64,000 nt of DNA. It comes from an uncultured Oscillospiraceae bacterium (lineage in GTDB: Bacteria; Bacillota; Clostridia; Oscillospirales; Ruminococcaceae). The DNA lies in contig CAJTMU010000005.1 in NCBI GenBank assembly GCA_910577365.1, positions 12,394 through 76,393 on the forward strand. The letters are read 5' to 3'. Shown here one piece after another: positions 1-8,655 of the stretch. The first letter of the stretch is position 1; every line of letters starts with the position of its first letter. A program made the translations under genes and the position numbers. Under the pieces are notes generated by a model. It saw only the letters and a program-made list of their open reading frames with translations. It did no database searches and was not told the DNA's origin.

Positions 1-93
1 AAATTAACCCGCGGCATTATAAAAAATACTGCCAAAAGATGGACCAACAATTTGTGCAAATAGGAGAAAACCCTCAACACAAGCGAAAAAATA

Positions 94-122
94 TTGACAA
101 ACCATACAATAAGATTTATAAT
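94..122 (+). promoter_or_regulatory. Sigma-A type promoter of the surface protein/peptide/kinase operon
   Basis: A perfect TTGACA box (94-99) and a perfect TATAAT box (117-122) are separated by 17 bp. Transcription would begin near 129, giving an untranslated leader of about 85 nt before the AGGAGG ribosome-binding site at 203-208. The 93 bases upstream of it show nothing recognisable. Confidence 0.85.
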
Positions 123-214
123 TGAAGTTGTAAACAACTGTTTGGGTCGTGCCGCAGCAGACAAAACGACACTTCACCAAATAAAATCTCGGTTTATATT
201 TTAGGAGGAAAGGT

Positions 215-2746
215 ATGAAACTAAAAAAAGTTTTGTCGGGCTTTTTAAGCGCGGCAATAGCTATCACCACTTCAATCATCACACCGTTACCAGTAAGTGC
301 AGTGGCAGATGATGTAACCGTTGAAGTAAATGTTAGTCAAGATAGTCTTAACACAATAATTTTTCAAAATGAAAAAGGCAATGCAACCATAGCCGGCGAA
401 GCATTTACATGGTCAGGTTATTGGGGGCAAGTTGATAAGACTACAAATGATGGCGATACACAGTATGCTTCCGCATTTACTTCAAGTTCTGCGGATGGTT
501 CTAAAAGCAAGGTTACTTTCTCCATCCCCAGTTCTTTTGAAAGTCTCAAATTAACAACCATTGGATTCGATAATACAGAATCAAAGAATATTGGACATAC
601 TTTTGACCTTGATACTACTAAGGCGGTTAATAATCTGTTACAAGTTCAAATTGTTCCAAATGGAGATCTTACTGATGCGAGTTGGTATTATTCGCAACCC
701 GCAAAAATTAATTACTTAAACGCTGAAAAGGCTCCGTTTGAAGGCGAAGAATTTAAATTAAATGCAAACCAAACATATAATTATCAGTCTTCAAAGCCTG
801 TTACTGCAACGTTTAACGGCACTACCATGCAAGATTTTATTGATACGGTTGAATCCGTCACAGCAGAATTCGTAGTAAATGGTGCCACCAACGATACTGA
901 TAAGAATTTTGATATTTCCAAAGTAAAGTTTAGTTTCTCTCTTGTAAATACTGAATATAAATGGATTAATGTTGGCTCTTCTACCATTAATGGCAATGTT
1001 GTAACCGTTACAGCAGATAATGCTACTATCAAAGCCGCAATTGAAAAAACTGCCGAAGATAATAGTATGGCTGCTGCCGACTTAATTTATAGTAAAATTG
1101 AACTTATTGGAGCAGTCGACCTTAGTGATACGAGTTCACCTGTAATAGTTTATCACGAAGATATCACAACGACAATTGAGGAAATCAGCGAAATTCCCGT
1201 TTCAAGCATATCCCTTAACAAAGTGACTCTTACTCTTGAGAAAGACAGTTCCGAAGTTCTTACAGCAAATGTAGAGCCCAATAACGCAACAGACCCGACT
1301 GTTACATGGACATCTTCCGAACCTACAGTTGCTAAGGTTGACCAAACAGGTAAGGTTACCGCGTTGAAAACCGGAACAGCTACAATTACAGTAACCTCCA
1401 CAGCTGACGAAACTAAAGCGGCTGAGTGCGAGGTAACAGTAACCAACCCTGCAACTGCTATTGCAATTCCCACAACTGCTTCTGTTCTCGTTGGAAAAAC
1501 ACAAACTCTTGCAGTTACCACAACACCCGCAGACGCAGACGAACTTACTTATACATGGACAACTTCCGACGCAGCTATTGTAACTGTCGCAGATGGTGTA
1601 GTTACAGGTGTTGCAGCGGGTACGGCAAAAATCACTGTAACCGCAGGCACACTCACGGCTTCTTGTGATGTTACTGTTACCGCAGAAGCTAAGCCCATTA
1701 CGGCATTGACCATAAGCGATAATACCCTTGAGTTTGAAGAAGGCGAAACGGGCACACTTACCTATACTGCTACACCCGCAGATAATACTGACGAAATTGA
1801 GTGGATAACCTCCAACGCTGATGTTGCGACCGTTAAAAACGGTGTTGTTACCGCTGTTGCGGAAGGTAAGGCTACCATCACCGTACAGGTAAAGGGAAAT
1901 GAAACCATTTCCGCTTCCTGCGAAGTTACCGTTACCGCAAAGGCGCCCGAAATCGAAACCAAACCTTACAAACTTACAGTTACTGATGCTTCCAGCTGGG
2001 GCAAACCTGGTGTAACAAAGGCAGCGCAGATAAATGTTCCCATTACAACGCTGAACGGCTTTAAAGTTGGTACAACCACATACAAAGATATCAAGAACAA
2101 GACCCTTAAGCTTGAAAACCTTGGATTTGGAAGCTGCACCTTAGAGGGCGTAGAGGCTGAAAATGTCGAAGTAAGCATTTACTTACAGTTAGGTGCAAAT
2201 TGGGAACACTGGTGTGCAACGGCAGATTACACTCTGGCAGACGGAGAAGTTGAACTTGATTTAAGCACACTTGCGGCTCAAGGCGTAAAGGACACAGATG
2301 TACTCCAGGCAATCGGTTTCCAGTTCAACATCATGGGTACCGTTGGCGGTATCAACGATATGACAATTGGTGATAATATTACCCTTAACGCGGCTGAGCC
2401 TAAAATTTCAGTTGTAGGCGAAGAGCCTCCTGCTGAGGAATCCGACTATGATACTGGCAAGGTTGAGACGGTTGATGACTATGTTCCCGCTGAAGCAGGC
2501 ACTGAGCTTGTGGTAAGATCAATTACTGCTACACAAGCGGCAATATATGATTCCTACACCATTACCGTAAAGGACAACAACGGTAAGACCTACACAACAA
2601 CCACCTCGGACTGCTACAAGGCGTTCAAGTATAACACCGCTAGCGGCGAAAAGACTGAAGAAGCAAACGGCTACTTCATTATCGTTAAGGTTACCAATGT
2701 TCCCGCAGGAACTACCGTTACCGTTACGATAGAACCAACTAAGTAA
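215..2746 (+). CDS. Secreted surface protein with three bacterial Ig-like (Big_2) domains
   Basis: An 843-residue exported protein. The N-terminus is a classical signal peptide: Lys-rich start, hydrophobic core, then a VSA-VA cleavage region near residue 30. Three tandem Big_2-type domains lie at roughly 325-410, 412-490 and 493-580. Each contains the typical WTSS(D/E)xxVA(K/T)V and G(T/K)A(T/K)ITV signatures. The region before them (about 35-320) and the region after (about 585-730) look like separate beta-rich modules, possibly adhesive or carbohydrate binding, but I do not recognise them. No LPxTG, SLH or dockerin is visible. The start is fixed by AGGAGG six bases upstream. It is the first gene of an operon, with the next ATG 12 bp after its stop. 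Its base composition is more AT-rich than most neighbours. Confidence 0.85.
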   Translation: MKLKKVLSGFLSAAIAITTSIITPLPVSAVADDVTVEVNVSQDSLNTIIFQNEKGNATIAGEAFTWSGYWGQVDKTTNDGDTQYASAFTSSSADGSKSKVTFSIPSSFESLKLTTIGFDNTESKNIGHTFDLDTTKAVNNLLQVQIVPNGDLTDASWYYSQPAKINYLNAEKAPFEGEEFKLNANQTYNYQSSKPVTATFNGTTMQDFIDTVESVTAEFVVNGATNDTDKNFDISKVKFSFSLVNTEYKWINVGSSTINGNVVTVTADNATIKAAIEKTAEDNSMAAADLIYSKIELIGAVDLSDTSSPVIVYHEDITTTIEEISEIPVSSISLNKVTLTLEKDSSEVLTANVEPNNATDPTVTWTSSEPTVAKVDQTGKVTALKTGTATITVTSTADETKAAECEVTVTNPATAIAIPTTASVLVGKTQTLAVTTTPADADELTYTWTTSDAAIVTVADGVVTGVAAGTAKITVTAGTLTASCDVTVTAEAKPITALTISDNTLEFEEGETGTLTYTATPADNTDEIEWITSNADVATVKNGVVTAVAEGKATITVQVKGNETISASCEVTVTAKAPEIETKPYKLTVTDASSWGKPGVTKAAQINVPITTLNGFKVGTTTYKDIKNKTLKLENLGFGSCTLEGVEAENVEVSIYLQLGANWEHWCATADYTLADGEVELDLSTLAAQGVKDTDVLQAIGFQFNIMGTVGGINDMTIGDNITLNAAEPKISVVGEEPPAEESDYDTGKVETVDDYVPAEAGTELVVRSITATQAAIYDSYTITVKDNNGKTYTTTTSDCYKAFKYNTASGEKTEEANGYFIIVKVTNVPAGTTVTVTIEPTK

Positions 2747-2758
2747 TGGAGGCATATC

Positions 2759-2917
2759 ATGAAAAAATATACATCTCCCGAAATCGAGATAAAGGCTTTT
2801 GCCGTTGAAGATATCATCACAGCCAGTGCACCGAGCATGGATACCAATCCCGGAACTCCCATTGCTGATGTAAACAGTGATATCGGTAATACGATTGATT
2901 ACAGTCAGCTCAAATAA
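2759..2917 (+). CDS. 52-residue peptide, possible RiPP-like precursor
   Basis: A 52-codon gene with a GGAGG ribosome-binding site overlapping the end of the preceding gene. The peptide starts MKKYTSPEIEIKAF, continues through an acidic VEDIITAS segment, and ends in a Ser/Asp/Pro/Gly/Asn-rich tail finishing DYSQLK. It has no Cys, no export signal and no membrane segment. The division into a conserved-looking leader and a low-complexity tail resembles precursors of ribosomally made, modified peptides. The third gene downstream is an HPr-kinase-like protein, a family that also occurs in lasso-peptide clusters. Function is inferred only from layout; it could equally be a small structural or regulatory protein. 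The reading frame and ribosome-binding site are solid. Confidence 0.6.
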   Translation: MKKYTSPEIEIKAFAVEDIITASAPSMDTNPGTPIADVNSDIGNTIDYSQLK

Positions 2918-2995
2918 ATGTAAAAATTTCTACTGAATGTCGCGGAGCGGCGGGCGCAAGCTTGCCGCTTTGCGGTTTTAAGAAAGGCGAATATA

Positions 2996-3151
2996 ATGTT
3001 AAAAAAATTAATTGCCTGTCTGCTCGCGCTGTTCTGCTGCGCCGCGCTCGCAGGCTGCACCAATGAGGACGACAGCTCCGAAAGCTCCATGAGCAGTGAC
3101 AGCTCCGCAGGCGGCATGAATATCCATGAAATGTGGACGGACGAGCCATGA
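2996..3151 (+). CDS. Small Ser-rich lipoprotein
   Basis: A 51-residue protein with a textbook lipoprotein signal peptide. MLKKLIACLL is followed by a hydrophobic stretch and the lipobox LAGC with Cys at 20. The mature part is only about 32 residues and is dominated by Ser, Asp and Glu (DDSSESS, SSDSS), with an aromatic His-Glu-Met-Trp end. The upstream ribosome-binding site is AAAGG. Its stop overlaps the kinase start as ATGA, indicating translational coupling. Because it neighbours a Ser/Thr-type kinase relative it is tempting to see the Ser cluster as a target. However, the mature protein would sit outside the membrane, so this is speculation. Confidence 0.6.
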   Translation: MLKKLIACLLALFCCAALAGCTNEDDSSESSMSSDSSAGGMNIHEMWTDEP

Positions 3152-3840
3152 AGTACAAAATCTGCGGTCTTAATGTAAGCTGCGATTTCCAATTTCCAAC
3201 AATGACCGCCCGCGCTGAAAAATACAGCGCCGATTTCACGGGGGAAGCGGATATAACAATACCGCACAACGCCGATATATCCGAGTTGTTAGCCAACAAT
3301 CCCGCCCTCACCGAAGATGACTGCGAAATAATAACCACCGCCGAGAGCTTCTACAATAGCCTTATCCCGCGCGGCGGCTTTATGCTCCACGCAAGCGCCG
3401 TAGCGCTTGATAACCGCGCTTATCTTTTCTCAGCGCCAAGCGGCACGGGAAAATCCACCCACACAGCGCAGTGGCTGAAGCTCTTTCCCTCCGCGCAGAT
3501 ACTCAACGACGATAAGCCCGCTATTTTGCTGTCCGATGGTATCTTTGCGTGTGGAACGCCGTGGAGCGGTAAGTCTGATTTAAATTTAAATCTCACTGTT
3601 CCGTTGCAGGGGATATGCGTTCTTGAGCGCGCGGAACAAAATTTCATTCACCCACTTCCTCCCGACGAAGCGGTTTTCGCACTGCTCAACCAAACTATCC
3701 GTCCCGCCGACGAAAACCTTATGAGCACCCTGTTGGAGCATATTGACAAGGTAGTGAGCAAGGTTGGAATTTTCCGCATGGGCTGCAATATCTCGCTTAA
3801 AGCCGCACAAATCGCTTATAACGCTATGTCGCAGCAATAA
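3148..3840 (+). CDS. HPr kinase/PEPCK-like P-loop protein
   Basis: A 230-residue protein related to the C-terminal catalytic domain of HPr kinase/phosphorylase and to the small kinases found beside PqqD-like and lasso-peptide genes. Seen directly: an LHASAV segment at 80-85, a P-loop APSGTGKS at 96-103, a metal-site-like NDDKPA at 120-125, and GTPWSGK near 137-143. Full HPrK proteins are about 310 residues with an N-terminal domain; here the first 75 residues are different. A start at 3133 is possible. I prefer the ATG at 3148 because it forms a 4-bp ATGA overlap with the lipoprotein gene. It ends the operon. The likely role is phosphorylating, or sensing through ATP, a product of the neighbouring small genes. 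Confidence 0.7.
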   Translation: MKYKICGLNVSCDFQFPTMTARAEKYSADFTGEADITIPHNADISELLANNPALTEDDCEIITTAESFYNSLIPRGGFMLHASAVALDNRAYLFSAPSGTGKSTHTAQWLKLFPSAQILNDDKPAILLSDGIFACGTPWSGKSDLNLNLTVPLQGICVLERAEQNFIHPLPPDEAVFALLNQTIRPADENLMSTLLEHIDKVVSKVGIFRMGCNISLKAAQIAYNAMSQQ

Positions 3841-3919
3841 CAACATACTTGACATTTACCGCTATTTTTTGGTTAAAGTGATGAAATTGTCCGCTCAGGA
3901 AATTTAACGCCACATAATT

Positions 3920-3960
3920 GCGCCAACTTGTCCCTTAAAGGCAAAGTTGGCGCTTATTGT
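3920..3960 (+). terminator. Probable terminator of the kinase operon
   Basis: A 10-bp perfect inverted repeat, GCGCCAACTT (3920-3929) with AAGTTGGCGC (3944-3953), is followed by a weak T-rich tail. It lies between the kinase and the promoter of the acyltransferase gene. Confidence 0.6.
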
Positions 3961-3963
3961 CCA

Positions 3964-3992
3964 TTGAAAAAAATCCGATGAGGAGTTATAAT
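3964..3992 (+). promoter_or_regulatory. Sigma-A type promoter of the acyltransferase/ACP/ketosynthase genes
   Basis: TTGAAA at 3964-3969 and TATAAT at 3987-3992 with a 17-bp spacer, ending 29 bp before the ATG at 4022. It probably drives the whole lipid or polyketide-like set that follows. Confidence 0.75.
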
Positions 3993-4021
3993 AGTGTAAA
4001 TGGTTTTGAAAGAGGGAGAAT

Positions 4022-4690
4022 ATGAAAAAGCAATCGCTTTGGGGCAGATTTTTTCAGGTGCTTATTACTTGGACAGTCTATTTCCTGTTCCGCCCTAAGG
4101 TTATATATATTGACAAAAGCCTGAAAAAACGGCTGAAAGAAAAGCCAGCAGTTTTTGTCGCAAACCACACTCATCACTTTGACGGGGCATTTGCCGGAGC
4201 GGTTCTCGGACGCTTTAAGCCCTATGTGCTGGTAAAGCGAAGCTGGTACGAAAAAAAGGCTGTCGGCACAATGATATCATGGTGCAGGAGCATTCCCATA
4301 AGTCTTGACGAAGCGGACGGAGCGTGGTTCACCGCCGCCGAGCAGGTGATCTCCTCGCAAAAAAGCCTTATAATTTTTCCCGAGGGCGGAATTGCCCGCG
4401 AGGGAGTTATACAGGAATTTAAGGCGGGGGCGGGGCTTATTTCCGCAAAAACGGGCGCAGCGGTCGTTCCCTGTGCGATTTACGGTACATACAGCGCGGT
4501 TTTCGGAATGCGTCAGAAAATTCTGATAGGCGAACCGATAGAGAGTGCCTGTCCCGAGGATATGCGCCGCTCGAAGTACGCGCGTATACTGATGGAGCGC
4601 GCATGTGAAGAAGTGCGCGGGCTTTATGGAGAGCTTGTGCGGCGCTGCGGCGACTGCGGCAGCTATCCTAATGAAAACTTTGACAATTGA
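4022..4690 (+). CDS. 1-acylglycerol-3-phosphate acyltransferase-like protein (PlsC family)
   Basis: A 222-residue membrane-associated acyltransferase of the LPLAT family, which transfers acyl groups to lysophospholipids or related alcohols. The HX4D catalytic motif is His49-Thr-His-His-Phe-Asp54 in NHTHHFDG. The second motif is FPEGG at 119-123, in place of the common FPEGT. A hydrophobic segment lies near residues 12-25. The ribosome-binding site GAGGGAG precedes the ATG. It opens a co-directional set with ACP, ketosynthase, reductase and dehydratase genes. It may therefore load a product of that pathway onto a lipid rather than act in housekeeping phospholipid synthesis. The housekeeping role cannot be excluded. 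Confidence 0.8.
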   Translation: MKKQSLWGRFFQVLITWTVYFLFRPKVIYIDKSLKKRLKEKPAVFVANHTHHFDGAFAGAVLGRFKPYVLVKRSWYEKKAVGTMISWCRSIPISLDEADGAWFTAAEQVISSQKSLIIFPEGGIAREGVIQEFKAGAGLISAKTGAAVVPCAIYGTYSAVFGMRQKILIGEPIESACPEDMRRSKYARILMERACEEVRGLYGELVRRCGDCGSYPNENFDN

Positions 4691-4728
4691 TGGGAAACCA
4701 TTAAAAATTTTTATGTGAGGTATTTATC

Positions 4729-4971
4729 ATGAACACAGAAATCGCAGAGAAAATCAAGGCAATGCTGGTGGAAAATCTGAGGATCCCCGCGGACGAGCTG
4801 GAATACACCTCGGAGCTTTTCGGCGACGATATCGGACTGGATTCTATCGACTCCATCGAGATTATCGCTGGTATAGACAATCTTTTCGGCGTGCAGATGA
4901 CGGGCGCGGCAAGAGAGAATTTCCAGTCTATTGAAACTCTTACAAAGTTTGTTGAGGAACATATGGAATAA
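4729..4971 (+). CDS. Acyl carrier protein
   Basis: An 80-residue acidic helical protein of normal ACP length. The phosphopantetheine attachment motif is GLDSIDSIE with Ser39, so it should be a working carrier. This contrasts with the ACP-like protein at 33692, which lacks the serine. It sits 38 bp after the acyltransferase and 113 bp before the ketosynthase. It is likely the dedicated carrier of this cluster rather than the housekeeping AcpP, which normally sits with fab or plsX genes. Confidence 0.88.
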   Translation: MNTEIAEKIKAMLVENLRIPADELEYTSELFGDDIGLDSIDSIEIIAGIDNLFGVQMTGAARENFQSIETLTKFVEEHME

Positions 4972-5084
4972 TTAGGATATTAATGCGGCGAAGCAGAACC
5001 GCACGATATTCCAAAAAATTTTATTGTGTTTCGGAACAGCCCATAAAACCGGGTATGTGAACCCGAAAGGAGTAGTCAATTATT

Positions 5085-7313
5085 ATGGACAGACGTGTTG
5101 TTGTGACCGGTCTGGGACTGGTGTGCGCCATAGGCGACAATACCGAAGCCTGCTGGAGCAGCGCGATAAACGGTGTGACGGGCATACGCGAGGTGATCTC
5201 CGTCAATACCGAAAACTGCTATGCCAATAAAGGCGCGGAGGTACCGATAAAGTCCTCAGAGCTTTCGGGGGAAAACTATGACCGTTCCTCGCTGCTGTGC
5301 ATAAAAGCGGCGGGAGAGGCTCTCGCAGACGCGGGATACGCCGTTACCAAGGAAAATTCTGATAGGATAGGCGTTATTATCGGCAATTGCGTGGGCGGCG
5401 CGGCAAGCATAGACAAATATTTTACCGACGAGATAAAAGGCAGCGGCGGCGACAGCTCCGACATACTGAAAATGCCCGCCTCGGCTATCGCCAACAATGT
5501 GGCGAAGCACTTTGGGCTGAACGGCACGACCGCTAATATCGTGAACGCCTGCGCCGCGGGAACTATCAGTCTTTCCTACGCCTGCGACCTTATCCGCGCA
5601 GGTAAGGCGGACGCTTTTGCCGCGGGCGGCTCGGACAGCTTCTCATCGCTGGCGTTCGCGGGATTTCACGCGCTGCACGCTCTTGACGAGAACGCATGCG
5701 CTCCGCTCAACCACAACAGCGGGATAACTCTCGGCGAAGGCGCGGGAATATTGATACTCGAAAGCTATGAGCACGCCAAAGCGCGCGGTGCAAAAATATA
5801 CTGCGACGTGCTGGGTTCGGGAGTAAGCTCCGACGCGCACCACATCACCGCGCCCCGCCCTGACGGACAGGGACAGATGCTCGCTACAACACGAGCGGTG
5901 AAAAAGTCGGGGCTGGATTTCAATGATATTGACTATGTGAACGCTCACGGCACGGGAACGGCGAAGAACGACGACGCGGAATTTCTTTCCGTTCACACCC
6001 TTTTCGACGGTAACGACCATCTTTCCGTAAGCTCCACCAAATCCATGACGGGGCACTGTCTGGGCGCGGCGGGATCTATCGAAGCTGTGCTTACCGTCAA
6101 AGCGGTATGCGAGGATATTGTGCCTCCAACTATCGGCTACAATGATGAAGACCTTGTTCGTCTTAAGGAAAAGGCGGGCGCGATAGATTTCGTTCCAAAC
6201 ACGCGCCGCGAAAAGCCCGTAAACTATGCGGTGTCCAACTCTTTCGCGTTCGGCGGCAACAACGCGAGCATTGTGTTTGCGAAAAATCCCCATGAGATAC
6301 CCGACCATACCAACAAGGACAGAATTTTTATTACGGGTATCGGAGAACTTCTCGGGGAGCCGCGCTGTGAAATCGAAGCGGACGACTACAAGGAGCACGG
6401 CATAAAAATGGCTTTCTGGCGCAAGCTGGACAGATTCTCGCAGCTTCAGCTCATAAGCGGCATGAGAGCGCTTTCGGACGCGAAAATCACCGTTACCGAC
6501 GATAACAGCGGCGATATTGGAATTATAATAGGAACTGCCGACGGTCCCATGACGGAAATAGTCAATTTCCAGAAGAACGTTATCGAAAACGGTACGGCTA
6601 ACGGCTCGGCGTTTTCTTTCCCGAATACCGTGTATAACGCGGCGGGCGGATATTTCAGCATTTTCGCGGGAATAAAGGGCTACAACGCCACCAACGCGAA
6701 CGGCGTACAGGCGGGCTTGCAGAGCCTTTGCTACGCCGCCGATGTTATCAGGAACGGTGACGAGAGCATAATGGTAGCTTCGGGCACGGACGAAAACACC
6801 GACGTTACCGAATATCTTTACGGCAAGCTGGGGCTGGTTCACGGAAAGCTGAGAGAGGGTCTGGGCGAGGGTTCAGTTTCCCTTATTCTGGAGAACGAGA
6901 ACAGCGCGAACGCGCGCGGCGCGAAAAAATACGCGGAGCTTGCGGGTTGGGCTTCGGCACACAAGTCGGTTGAATTCGGCACGCTGAAAGGCTCGGAGAG
7001 CGCTCTCAAAGCGGCTGTTGAAGAAGCATGCAAAGCCGCGGGGATAACGCCCGCGGACGTTGAGCTGATATGCGGATTTGCCGACGGAAACGAAACCGTT
7101 GACAGTATAGAAAAGAATATGTGCGCAGAAATGTTCGGCAATATCACCCCAATTCAGCTAAAGCACTGTATAGGAGAATCAAGAGCGGCGGCAAGCGCGG
7201 AGCAGGCGGCATACGCGGCAAAGCTGATAGCCGACGGCAAATACAATTGCGTTCTGGCGGCTTCATTCGGTGTGGGCGGCTCATATTCGGCTGTGGTGCT
7301 GAAAAGCGTATAA
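5085..7313 (+). CDS. Fused beta-ketoacyl-ACP synthase / chain-length-factor-like protein
   Basis: A 742-residue protein holding two ketosynthase-fold domains in tandem; a single KAS II is about 410 residues. The first domain (about 1-405) has the full thiolase-type active site: Cys156 in NACAAG, His288 in NAHGTGT and His324 in TGHCLGAAG. The second domain (about 410-742) starts at RIFITGIGE. At the Cys position it reads NGVQAG, with Gln542. A Cys-to-Gln change there is the hallmark of the KS-beta or chain-length-factor subunit of type II polyketide synthases. The region matching NAHGTGT is altered to ADGNET, and a His remains in LKHCIGES. KS-alpha and KS-beta are normally separate proteins; here they are one chain. 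The start has a good AAAGGAG site. Partners are the ACP, FabG and FabZ beside it. The product is unknown, possibly a polyene or an unusual fatty acid. Confidence 0.88.
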   Translation: MDRRVVVTGLGLVCAIGDNTEACWSSAINGVTGIREVISVNTENCYANKGAEVPIKSSELSGENYDRSSLLCIKAAGEALADAGYAVTKENSDRIGVIIGNCVGGAASIDKYFTDEIKGSGGDSSDILKMPASAIANNVAKHFGLNGTTANIVNACAAGTISLSYACDLIRAGKADAFAAGGSDSFSSLAFAGFHALHALDENACAPLNHNSGITLGEGAGILILESYEHAKARGAKIYCDVLGSGVSSDAHHITAPRPDGQGQMLATTRAVKKSGLDFNDIDYVNAHGTGTAKNDDAEFLSVHTLFDGNDHLSVSSTKSMTGHCLGAAGSIEAVLTVKAVCEDIVPPTIGYNDEDLVRLKEKAGAIDFVPNTRREKPVNYAVSNSFAFGGNNASIVFAKNPHEIPDHTNKDRIFITGIGELLGEPRCEIEADDYKEHGIKMAFWRKLDRFSQLQLISGMRALSDAKITVTDDNSGDIGIIIGTADGPMTEIVNFQKNVIENGTANGSAFSFPNTVYNAAGGYFSIFAGIKGYNATNANGVQAGLQSLCYAADVIRNGDESIMVASGTDENTDVTEYLYGKLGLVHGKLREGLGEGSVSLILENENSANARGAKKYAELAGWASAHKSVEFGTLKGSESALKAAVEEACKAAGITPADVELICGFADGNETVDSIEKNMCAEMFGNITPIQLKHCIGESRAAASAEQAAYAAKLIADGKYNCVLAASFGVGGSYSAVVLKSV

Positions 7314-7380
7314 GGCTTGGGTCTAACATAACCCCCAACGCATAACATCACTAATTAAAAATAGCGAGGATAAAAAAGCG

Positions 7381-7764
7381 ATGAATAAGCAAGAAGCGGA
7401 GCAATTAGCGACGCCGGTTGTAAAAGAGATCGTAAACTGTATATCCGAAAGACGCTATTCGGATATTGAAAAGTATGCCGAATTTGAAAGCATATCCTTG
7501 TCCGATTTTACGGAACTGATTGAGGGCTTTTTGGAGATCAACGAGCTGCCTTATATAGATCGGTTTGAGGTTCCGTGTACCTTTAATCCTCAGTATGAAT
7601 ATCATCAGCTTTCCTGTATCGTATACAGCGACGGACGCGGCTTTCATGCGGATTATGATTTGACAACGGATGGGGAATTAAATGACCTGACCTTGAATAT
7701 GGAGTTTCTGTTTATAGAATCGGGAGCGCTTGCCGTCAAGATTTCAGACGCGCATGTAATGTGA
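7381..7764 (+). CDS. Uncharacterised 127-residue protein
   Basis: A cytoplasmic, acidic protein of 127 residues with no signal peptide, membrane segment or motif I recognise. The ATG is preceded by a weak purine-rich AGCGAGG region. It lies between the ketosynthase fusion and fabG, and its composition is more AT-rich than the GC-rich lipid genes either side. That suggests later insertion into the cluster. The N-terminal half is helical by appearance; the second half contains beta-like stretches with several aromatic residues. I cannot assign a role. Confidence 0.6.
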   Translation: MNKQEAEQLATPVVKEIVNCISERRYSDIEKYAEFESISLSDFTELIEGFLEINELPYIDRFEVPCTFNPQYEYHQLSCIVYSDGRGFHADYDLTTDGELNDLTLNMEFLFIESGALAVKISDAHVM

Positions 7765-7786
7765 GAAATCAGAAATTTTCAGTCAG

Positions 7787-7933
7787 ATGTACTTGACGGT
7801 TAACCGACCGCCTGAATATTATGATAAAGAATCCGGACAACCGTATATCAACGGCAAAAAGGATTATAAAGAGGCTCTTACGCAAAACTCGCAGAATTTT
7901 TGGATATATAAATACAGAGGTGTGATATGGTAG
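7787..7933 (+). pseudogene. 48-codon fragment overlapping the fabG start
   Basis: An open frame from ATG 7787 to TAG 7931-7933, out of frame with fabG and overlapping its first seven bases. The translation (start MYLTVNRPPEYYDKESGQ, end IYKYRGVIW) is polar and aromatic. It looks like the C-terminal tail of a larger protein rather than a complete small gene. No clear ribosome-binding site is seen. Together with the preceding AT-rich gene it marks 7320-7926 as a segment foreign to the lipid cluster. It could also be non-coding. Confidence 0.3.
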
Positions 7934-8655
7934 CATTGGTAACGGGCGCTTCCAGAGGTATAGGCAGAGCCTGCGCGGTAAAGCTTGCCGAGCGCGGCTA
8001 CGACGTGGCGGTAAACTATAACTCCAACGAGGCGAAAGCGGCGGAAGTCGTTGCGGAAATAGAGAAACTCGGCGTGAAAGCCGCCGCGTTCAAAGCGGAC
8101 ACCGCCGATCTCAAAGCGGTTCAGAACATGTTCCGCGAGGTGCAGAAAACTTTCGGGCAGCTCGATGTGCTGGTCAACAATGCGGGAGTTGTGGACGATG
8201 CCTATCTTCTGATGATAAACGAGGATTCGCTGTCAAAAAGTCTTGATATCAATATCAAGGGTTATTTCCACTGTGCGCAGCAGGCGGCGCTGAAAATGAT
8301 GAGCAAAAAATCGGGAAAGATAATCAATATATCGTCGGTAAGCTCGGTGCTTGCCGTGGAGGGTCAGGGGGTATATTCCGCGACAAAGGGCGCAGTGAAC
8401 TCTATGACCGCCACACTCGCCAAGGAGCTTGCGCCAAGGGGAATACAGGTAAACGCGGTTGCGCCTGGATTTATAGCCACCGAAATGATGGACGCTATAC
8501 CTGAGGAAAAAAAGCAGGAATACCTTAAGGCGATACCGATGAACAGATTCGGGAGCGCGGAGGACGTGGCAAACACGGTCGCGGCGCTGTGTTCCGAGGC
8601 GTTCGGCTATATGACGGGACAGGTGATCGTGCTTGACGGGGGGCTTAGTTTATGA
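7927..8655 (+). CDS. 3-oxoacyl-ACP reductase-like short-chain dehydrogenase (FabG family)
   Basis: A 242-residue classical SDR enzyme reducing 3-ketoacyl-ACP with NADPH. Seen: cofactor motif TGASRGIG at 6-13, NNAG at 84-87, and the catalytic Ser137, Tyr150 and Lys154 in YSATK. Length is exactly that of FabG. GAGGTG before the ATG is the ribosome-binding site. Its stop overlaps the dehydratase start as ATGA, so the two are translationally coupled. In this setting it should reduce the product of the fused ketosynthase on the local ACP. Confidence 0.88.
   Translation: MVALVTGASRGIGRACAVKLAERGYDVAVNYNSNEAKAAEVVAEIEKLGVKAAAFKADTADLKAVQNMFREVQKTFGQLDVLVNNAGVVDDAYLLMINEDSLSKSLDINIKGYFHCAQQAALKMMSKKSGKIINISSVSSVLAVEGQGVYSATKGAVNSMTATLAKELAPRGIQVNAVAPGFIATEMMDAIPEEKKQEYLKAIPMNRFGSAEDVANTVAALCSEAFGYMTGQVIVLDGGLSL

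Noticed and set aside
215..2746. Dockerin or cellulosomal role for the Ig-like surface protein
   Set aside because: No pair of calcium-binding dockerin repeats, cohesin or LPxTG signal is visible in the sequence.
5643..6842. A 399-codon antisense frame
   Set aside because: It mirrors the ketosynthase gene in a GC-rich region, is Arg/Val rich and shows no family pattern; it is a codon-bias shadow.
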